Origin: Myxococcus sp046520405
GTDB taxonomy: Bacteria > Myxococcota > Myxococcia > Myxococcales > Myxococcaceae
Direction: 5' to 3'
NCBI GenBank assembly: GCA_046520405.1
Contig: JBKGHI010000013.1
Coordinates: 1-64,000 of the forward strand
DNA length: 64,000 nt
Of this stretch, positions 58,745 to 64,000 are shown in pieces. How positions within the stretch are numbered: the first letter of the stretch is position 1; every line of letters starts with the position of its first letter. The position numbers and the translations under genes are program-made. The notes under the pieces were generated by a model, which did no database searches, was not told the DNA's origin, and saw only the letters and a list, made by a program, of their open reading frames with translations.

Positions 58745-60247
58745 TCAATCTGGCCAGATGCGAACCCAGTCATCCTGGATGAGTTTGCCGCTGGCGTGGT
58801 CGGTGCTCCCGCTGGCCATGAAGCGCCGCGGCGCGGTCATCGCGAGCATGCCAGCCTCCACCCAGAAGAGGAGCAGCGCGGCGGCGGCGGCGGCGGGCAG
58901 CCGCGTGGCCCATTTCGGCGCCGAGGCACGCGCTGCGAGCACGATGAAAGGGAGCAGCAGCAGCGGGATGAGCGCGGGGAAGATGGCGAGCAGGCCGCGC
59001 GTGTAGCCGAAGAAGGCAGCGGTGATGAGGGCCCGGTGCAGCAGCACCGCCGTGAAGAGCGCGTAGAGGCGCCACGCGGGCAAGAGGGACAGCGCGGTGC
59101 CCGCGAGCAACAGCAGGGTGAGCGGCCACTTCAGCCACGTGCTCTCTGGCACGAAGACGTCCACGGGGGCCCGTTTGCCGTGGAGCCCCGCGGGCAGGTT
59201 GGAGGCGCCCAGGCCCAGCCGGAAGCCGTCCAGCCAGCGGTCCAGCTTGGCGCCCCACAGCCGCGCCGCGTCCGCGGGGTGGTCTCTCATCCACGCGAGC
59301 CCCTCCGCGTACCCATGCAGCAGCATGCGCCGCTGAGAGGGATTGGCCACGTCCAGGAAGCCCTCCTGGCCGGCCTGGTTGACGCTGTCGGGGGTGAAGC
59401 CTCCGGTGGCCGCGGCGTGATTGGCCATGGCGAAGTTGATGGGGCCGTAGACGGTAATGGGCGCCAGCACCGGCAGCGGCTCCAGGTGCGGCGCGCGGGC
59501 GTTGAGCTCCTGGAGGACGCGCGCGTTGCGCGCCGCCCAGGGGGCCAGGATGACGGCGGTGGTGAGCAGCGCCGCGCCCCAGCGCAGGGCCAGCGTCCGC
59601 GAGGGCGTGGCGCCTCGGTACAGCCATGCCCAGGCGAGGAGGAAGGGCCAGAGGTACAGGTGCTCGGCGCGGGTGAGCGAGCCCAGGCCCATGACGGCGC
59701 CAAGCAGCACGGCGCCCGTCCACGTGGGGCCGGCGCGGTGCTGGAGCATCAGGGCGCAGGTGGCGGACAGGAAGAGGACGTAGAGCACCTCGTTGCTGTA
59801 CGTGGTGGACAGCACCAGCCAGCCGAAGCTGCACGCGAAGAGCGCCGCGCCCAGGAGGCTCCAGCCGGTGCCCAGCAGCTTGCGCCACCACCAGCCCGTG
59901 AAGGCGACCGTGGCCGCGTTCAGCAGCGCCAGCGCGAGCTTGTACGGGTAGGCGCTGCCCTGGGGCGGGCCCAGCACGCGGTAGAGCATGCCCAGGAGCC
60001 AGGGGAACAGGGGCGGGTGGTAGGGCAGGGCGGCGGGGCCTTCATGTCCCCGCGCCAGGTCGGCGGCGTAGGTGTGGAAGAAGCGCGTGTCGCCGTAGAA
60101 GAAGATGGAGAAGGGCCAGGTCCGGTCGGGCGCCGCTTGCAGGTAGAGCCAGCGCAGCAGCAGGCTGAGGCTGAAGGTCACGGCGGCGCCCAGAGCCGCC
60201 GGGTGCCGCCGACACAGTTCGCTCACTGCGGTGAAGCGCCCGCGCAT
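58745..60247 (-). CDS. Membrane glycosyltransferase of the GT39/ArnT-like (GT-C) type
   Basis: 500 residues from ATG 60247 (GGGGGTGA upstream). About ten transmembrane helices (ALGAAVTFSLSLLLRWLYLQ; YKLALALLNAATVAFTGWWW; LKWPLTLLLLAGTALSLL; LLAIFPALIPLLLLPFIVLA). The first periplasmic loop contains SIFFYGDTRFFHTYAADLAR, the DxxxY/H-like acidic site of GT-C enzymes, followed by ALPYHPPLFPWLLG. Such enzymes transfer a sugar from a polyprenyl phosphate to a lipid or protein. The acceptor and exact family cannot be fixed from the sequence. Confidence 0.75.
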   Translation of the reverse strand: MRGRFTAVSELCRRHPAALGAAVTFSLSLLLRWLYLQAAPDRTWPFSIFFYGDTRFFHTYAADLARGHEGPAALPYHPPLFPWLLGMLYRVLGPPQGSAYPYKLALALLNAATVAFTGWWWRKLLGTGWSLLGAALFACSFGWLVLSTTYSNEVLYVLFLSATCALMLQHRAGPTWTGAVLLGAVMGLGSLTRAEHLYLWPFLLAWAWLYRGATPSRTLALRWGAALLTTAVILAPWAARNARVLQELNARAPHLEPLPVLAPITVYGPINFAMANHAAATGGFTPDSVNQAGQEGFLDVANPSQRRMLLHGYAEGLAWMRDHPADAARLWGAKLDRWLDGFRLGLGASNLPAGLHGKRAPVDVFVPESTWLKWPLTLLLLAGTALSLLPAWRLYALFTAVLLHRALITAAFFGYTRGLLAIFPALIPLLLLPFIVLAARASAPKWATRLPAAAAAALLLFWVEAGMLAMTAPRRFMASGSTDHASGKLIQDDWVRIWPD

Positions 60248-60309
60248 GTCACCCCCGCTCGTGCAGCCCGGCACCTTAGCCAGGCGCGAGCGCGGCGGCC
60301 AGGCGGCGC

Positions 60310-60873
60310 TCAGCTCCGCAGGGGCGGCCTGCCCTGGTGCGCCACGAGCAGGTCATGCATGTCATTGGCATGTTCCTCCTCCTTGGCGAGGATGTCCTCC
60401 ATCATCCGGCGCGTCGTCGGGTCGTGGTTGGCGAAGTAGCGCACCATCTCCTGGTACGTCTGGATGGCGATGCGCTCGGCGATGAGGTTCTCCTTGATCA
60501 TGTCCACCAGGTTCTGTCCTTCGGCATACTGGCTGGCGCTGCGGCTCAGCAGCCCCTCGGGGTTGAAGTCCGCCTTGCCGCCGAGCTGGTTGATGCGCTC
60601 GGCGATTCGGAGTGCGTGCTGCTGCTCCTCGCGGGCGTGGTCCCCAAACTCTTCCTTCACGGATTCGCTCTGGATGCCGACTGCCGCGATGTAGTGGTAG
60701 GTGTAGCGCAGTACGCAAACGATTTCCGTCGCCAGCGCGTCGTTGAGCAGCTTGATGGTGGCGTTGACGTCGCCCTCGTAGTCCTCGGTGATGGCGCCTT
60801 CCTCCAGGTGCTCCCGGGCCCGGCGGCGAATCTCGGTGATGTCCGTGAGGAAGGGCTGCTGGACTTCAGCCAT
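60310..60873 (-). CDS. Ferritin-like di-iron protein (bacterioferritin/Dps-like)
   Basis: 187 residues from ATG 60873 (GGGGGA upstream). A four-helix ferritin-like bundle is indicated by the iron-ligand pattern: Glu in DALATEIVCVLRYTYHYI, ExxH in HAREEQQHALRIAERINQLG, Glu in IKENLIAERIAIQTYQEMVR and ExxH in AKEEEHANDMHDLL. It lacks the Met haem ligand obvious in classical bacterioferritins. The likely role is iron storage or oxidant protection in the cytoplasm. It has its own promoter region upstream (245 bases to the divergent kinase). Confidence 0.88.
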   Translation of the reverse strand: MAEVQQPFLTDITEIRRRAREHLEEGAITEDYEGDVNATIKLLNDALATEIVCVLRYTYHYIAAVGIQSESVKEEFGDHAREEQQHALRIAERINQLGGKADFNPEGLLSRSASQYAEGQNLVDMIKENLIAERIAIQTYQEMVRYFANHDPTTRRMMEDILAKEEEHANDMHDLLVAHQGRPPLRS

Positions 60874-61119
60874 GGTGGTCCCCCTGTTGTAGGTCTGGCG
60901 CAAAGGTAGGAAGGGTGGGGCGCGCCGAAGCCACCCACGAGAGGAACAGTCCGCCACCACGCTTCGGGAGCGGACGAGGGCCCGGGGACTTCTTCCGGGC
61001 TTTCAGAAAAACGACGAACTTCCACGCGTCGGTGGCAGGCTGCGCGCGTTCGGTTCCTAGACTCGGCCGCCGCGGCAGTCGCCGCCCGGTCCGACTTGAC
61101 GCCCGGCACGGAGGGAAGC

Positions 61120-62715
61120 GTGTCCCACGCAGGAGAGCAGTCCATCCTGGCCATCGACCTCGGGACGTCCGCCGTCAAGGTGGCGGCCGTCACGCTGAGG
61201 GGACGGATTCTTGGCGGCGACGTGGAGCCGCTGGAGCTGTCCCTGCTCCCGGACGGGGGCGCCGAGCAGCAGCCAGAGGCGTGGTGGCGCGCCATCGTCC
61301 GGGCGACGCGGCGCCTGCTGGACGCTGGCTCCGTGCGCGCCGAGGACGTCATCGGCGTCAACTGCAGCTCCCAGTGGTCCGGCACCGTCGCGATAGACGA
61401 GGCGGGCACGCCGGTGTGCCCCGCGCTCATCTGGATGGACTCGCGCGGCGCGGCGGACGTGAAGCGCGCCGTGAGCGGCTTCCCCTCCGTGGAGGGCTAC
61501 GGTGTCGGTCGCCTGCTGACGTGGATTCGTCTGTCGGGCGGCGTGCCGAGCCTGTCGGGCAAGGACCCGGTGGGCCACATCCTCTACCTGCGGCGCGAGC
61601 GCCCGGATGTGTACCGCCGGACGTACAAGTTCCTGGAGCCGAAGGACTGGCTGAACCTGAAGCTGAGCGGCCGCTGCGCCGCCTCCTATGACTCCATCAC
61701 CCTGCACTGGGTGACGGACAACCGCGTGCTGGGCCGCATTGTCTACGACGACCGGCTGCTGAAGCTGGCCGGGCTGGAGCGGGAGAAGCTCCCGGACCTG
61801 GTGCCCGCCTCCACGGTGCTGGGGCCGCTCGCGCCGCAAGCCGCGCGTGAGCTGGGGCTGCGCGAGGACGTGCAGGTGGTGACGGGGGCGCCGGACATCC
61901 TCGCGGCCGCGGTGGGCTCCGGCGCGGTGGGGGACTTCGAGCCCCACCTGTGCGTGGGCACGTCGTCGTGGCTGTGCTGTCACGTGCCCTACAAGAAGAC
62001 GGACGTGTTCCACCAGATGGCGTCGCTGCCGTCGGCGTTGCCCGGGCGCTACCTGCTGGCCAATGAACAGGAGTCCGCGGGCATCTGCCTCACCTTCCTC
62101 AAGGACAACATCCTCTACGGGAAGGACGCGGACGCGGGGACGGACGGCGATGCGCCGGACCTGTACCGGGTGATGGAGGCGCAGGCGGGGAACGTGCCGG
62201 CCGGGAGCGACCAGCTCATCTTCCTGCCGTGGCTCAATGGTGAACGCAGCCCGGTGGATGACAAGGCCCTGCGTGGCGGCTTCTTCAACCAGTCGTTGAA
62301 GACGACGCGGGCGCACATGGTGCGGGCGGTGATGGAGGGCGTGGCGTACAACTCGCGCTGGCTCTTCACCTATGTGGAGCAGTTCGTGGGCCGGCGGCTG
62401 GGGTCGCTGCGCATCATCGGCGGCGGGGCCCGCTCAGCGCTGTGGTGCCAGATTCACGCGGACGTGCTGGGCCGCGCGGTGCAGCAGGTGGACGAGCCGG
62501 TGCTGGCCAACGCGCGGGGCGCCGCGTTCCAGGCCGCGGTGGCGCTGGGCCGGTTGACGGTGGACGAGATTCCGTCGCTCGTGCCGGTGGCCCGGACGTT
62601 CCAGCCGGATTCGAAGAACGCGGCGCTCTATGACGAGCTGTTTCGCGAATTCGTCAACATCTACAAACACAACAAGGCCATCTTCGCGCGGCTCAACCGC
62701 GCGCGAAGCGCCTGA
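61120..62715 (+). CDS. FGGY-family carbohydrate kinase (xylulokinase-like)
   Basis: 531 residues from GTG 61120, chosen for GGAGGG just upstream; TTG 61096 is an alternative. The ATP-grasp-like FGGY fold begins SILAIDLGTSAVKVAAV (phosphate-1 loop) and has WSGTVAIDEAGTP, the catalytic region with MDSRG, VTGAPDILAAAVGSGAV, and the C-terminal FGGY segment SLRIIGGGARSALWCQIHAD with NARGAAFQAAVALG. The enzyme phosphorylates a sugar or polyol; xylulose is a guess. It lies 17 bases upstream of the pyridoxal-phosphate lyase gene, so the two may be co-expressed, although no shared pathway is obvious. Confidence 0.87.
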   Translation: MSHAGEQSILAIDLGTSAVKVAAVTLRGRILGGDVEPLELSLLPDGGAEQQPEAWWRAIVRATRRLLDAGSVRAEDVIGVNCSSQWSGTVAIDEAGTPVCPALIWMDSRGAADVKRAVSGFPSVEGYGVGRLLTWIRLSGGVPSLSGKDPVGHILYLRRERPDVYRRTYKFLEPKDWLNLKLSGRCAASYDSITLHWVTDNRVLGRIVYDDRLLKLAGLEREKLPDLVPASTVLGPLAPQAARELGLREDVQVVTGAPDILAAAVGSGAVGDFEPHLCVGTSSWLCCHVPYKKTDVFHQMASLPSALPGRYLLANEQESAGICLTFLKDNILYGKDADAGTDGDAPDLYRVMEAQAGNVPAGSDQLIFLPWLNGERSPVDDKALRGGFFNQSLKTTRAHMVRAVMEGVAYNSRWLFTYVEQFVGRRLGSLRIIGGGARSALWCQIHADVLGRAVQQVDEPVLANARGAAFQAAVALGRLTVDEIPSLVPVARTFQPDSKNAALYDELFREFVNIYKHNKAIFARLNRARSA

Positions 62716-62732
62716 ACCCCGAGGAGTTCGCC

Positions 62733-64000
62733 ATGGCACTTCCAGACCTGAAGGCGCTGAGTCTGCTCAACCACGTCCCGCCACGGCTCCTGTCCGCGGC
62801 GGAGCGCTATCTCAAGGCCGTCCCCGGTGTGAAGGGCCTGCTCAATCGGGAGACGGGCTCGCTGCTCTCCGAGCTGGAGAGTGGTCTCAAGCCCTACCGT
62901 GGGAAGATGCCGTCGTTCGACCACCTGCCGCCGACGGGGCGCTCGCGCGAGGACGTGCTGCGCGAGCTCCAGGCGCTGGAGTCCCAGGAGGAGTACCGCT
63001 GGCGTGAAGGCCGCGTGTCCGGCGGCGTGTACAACGGCGACGCGGAGCACATCGCGTTCCTCAACCGCGTCTATGCGTTGCACTCGCAGAGCAACCCGCT
63101 GCACGCGGACCTGTGGCCCAGCGCCACCAAGTTCGAGGCGGAGGTGGTGGCGATGACGGCCAGCATGCTCGGCGCGGACGTGGCCAACGCGGGCCAGCCG
63201 GAGGAGGCGCGCATCTGCGGGGCCATGTCGTCCGGCGGCACCGAGAGCATCATGCTGGCGATGAAGACGTACCGGGACTGGGCCCGGGACACCAAGGGCA
63301 TCACCAAGCCGGAGATGGTGGCGCCCGCCAGCGCGCATCCGGCCTTCGACAAGGCGGCGCACTACTTCGGCATCAAGATGGTGCGGGTGCCGGTGGGCCC
63401 GGACTACCGCGCGGACGTGGCCGCCATGCGCAAGGCGGTGAATCGCAACACCATCGTCATCATCGGCTCGGCGCCAGGCTTTCCGCACGGAGTCATCGAC
63501 CCCATCGAGGCGCTGTCCGAGCTGGCGCGCAAGAAGCGCATCGGGTTCCACACCGACGCATGTCTGGGCGGCTTCGTGCTGCCCTTCGCGAAGAAGCTGG
63601 GCTACGACGTGCCGCCCTTCGACTTCCGGCTGCCGGGCGTGACGTCCATCTCCGTGGACACGCACAAGTTCGGCTATGCGGCCAAGGGCTCGTCCGTGGT
63701 GTTGTACCGGGGCACGGAGCTGCGCTCTCACCAGTACTTCACGGCGACGGACTGGCCCGGTGGCATCTATTTCTCGCCGACCTTCTCTGGCAGTCGGCCG
63801 GGGGCGCTCATCGCCTCGGCGTGGGCCGCGCTGGTGAGCATGGGCGAGCAGGGCTACCTGGACGCCACCCGGCACATCCTGGAGACGGCGGCGGCCATCA
63901 AGCAGGGCATCCGAGACATCCCGGAGCTGCACGTGCTGGGCGACCCGCTGTTCGTGATTGCGTTCGGTTCCGAGTCCCTGGACATCTTCCAGGTGATGGA
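62733..64000 (+). CDS. Sphingosine-1-phosphate lyase-like PLP enzyme (continues past the window)
   Basis: ATG 62733 follows GAGG. 422 residues are visible and the frame is open at the window end. The pattern follows S1P lyases: EYRWREGRVSGGVYNGD near 87-103, CGAMSSGGTESIMLAMKTYR (162-181), HTDACLGGFVLPF (273-285) and the Schiff-base lysine Lys312 in VDTHKFGYAAKGSSVVLYRG. This last segment is the best discriminator from glutamate and aromatic decarboxylases. The enzyme cleaves a phosphorylated long-chain base to a fatty aldehyde and phosphoethanolamine. No N-terminal membrane helix is seen, as in bacterial members. About 90-100 residues are expected beyond the end. Confidence 0.85.
   Translation, partial: MALPDLKALSLLNHVPPRLLSAAERYLKAVPGVKGLLNRETGSLLSELESGLKPYRGKMPSFDHLPPTGRSREDVLRELQALESQEEYRWREGRVSGGVYNGDAEHIAFLNRVYALHSQSNPLHADLWPSATKFEAEVVAMTASMLGADVANAGQPEEARICGAMSSGGTESIMLAMKTYRDWARDTKGITKPEMVAPASAHPAFDKAAHYFGIKMVRVPVGPDYRADVAAMRKAVNRNTIVIIGSAPGFPHGVIDPIEALSELARKKRIGFHTDACLGGFVLPFAKKLGYDVPPFDFRLPGVTSISVDTHKFGYAAKGSSVVLYRGTELRSHQYFTATDWPGGIYFSPTFSGSRPGALIASAWAALVSMGEQGYLDATRHILETAAAIKQGIRDIPELHVLGDPLFVIAFGSESLDIFQVM

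Noticed and set aside
60874..61119. Search for a riboswitch or iron-box between the ferritin-like gene and the FGGY kinase
   Set aside because: No dyad or conserved motif strong enough to report was found.

Overview
The window looks like chromosome of a myxobacterium of the Myxococcaceae (Myxococcus or a close relative). This is inferred from the very high G+C with strong G/C bias at third codon positions, many small lipoproteins, a Ser/Thr kinase with a cysteine-containing C-terminal tail, a fungalysin-like secreted protease, and predatory-style exported hydrolases. No rRNA, tRNA or CRISPR array was seen.

Layout. 1-1042 is the end of an IS66-family element (tnpA, tnpB and the start of tnpC, all on the minus strand) whose terminal repeat cuts into a membrane-protein gene, left as a remnant (1043-1764). 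1858-6057 holds a helix-hairpin-helix lipoprotein, an unrecognised protein, a GNAT acetyltransferase and a membrane Ser/Thr kinase. 6277-11928 is a small metabolic regulon: two aldehyde dehydrogenases, an acetolactate-synthase-type ThDP enzyme and a divergent LysR regulator with a perfect palindrome between. 12196-23694 is mostly housekeeping and exported proteins: a GH13 amylase, YigZ, RarA, a TIGR03118-type protein, lipoproteins, an R2K-like ATP-grasp protein, an M49-like peptidase and an amidase.

The most distinctive region is 23782-30416, a class II lanthipeptide locus on the minus strand. In transcription order it has lanM, three tandem precursor genes with mersacidin/lichenicidin-type leaders, a 71-residue stub resembling the start of an HlyD-type adaptor, and a C39-peptidase ABC exporter (LanT/PCAT). 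The precursor cores are short and share CTPCPPxxC, which does not match a lantibiotic I know. Tandem hairpins separate the precursors from the export genes, and lanM has a sigma-70-type promoter divergent from a GMC oxidoreductase.

32137-46572 contains a SWIM/SNF2 ATPase overlapping a DUF885 peptidase gene, a P1 peptidase, a HEAT-repeat protein, an outer-membrane barrel with an HYSNG lipase-like motif, more lipoproteins, an Omp85-type barrel, and a Tat-exported hydrolase divergent from a TetR regulator across a long near-palindrome. 46595-54822 has a secreted nuclease-like lipoprotein with a lamin-tail domain, a TetR regulator divergent from a Baeyer-Villiger monooxygenase/SMP-30-like operon, and an AI-2E family permease. 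54922-64000 has a fungalysin-type protease, a membrane glycosyltransferase, a ferritin-like protein, an FGGY kinase and the start of a sphingosine-1-phosphate-lyase-like gene running off the end.

Caution: eight single-base indels break otherwise intact-looking genes (near 1661, 6925, 8475, 21028, 27731, 28131, 55476 and 56058). Two of them cancel inside lanM. Most lie in G/C runs, so assembly errors are the simplest explanation, and those genes are annotated as single loci with the frameshift stated.
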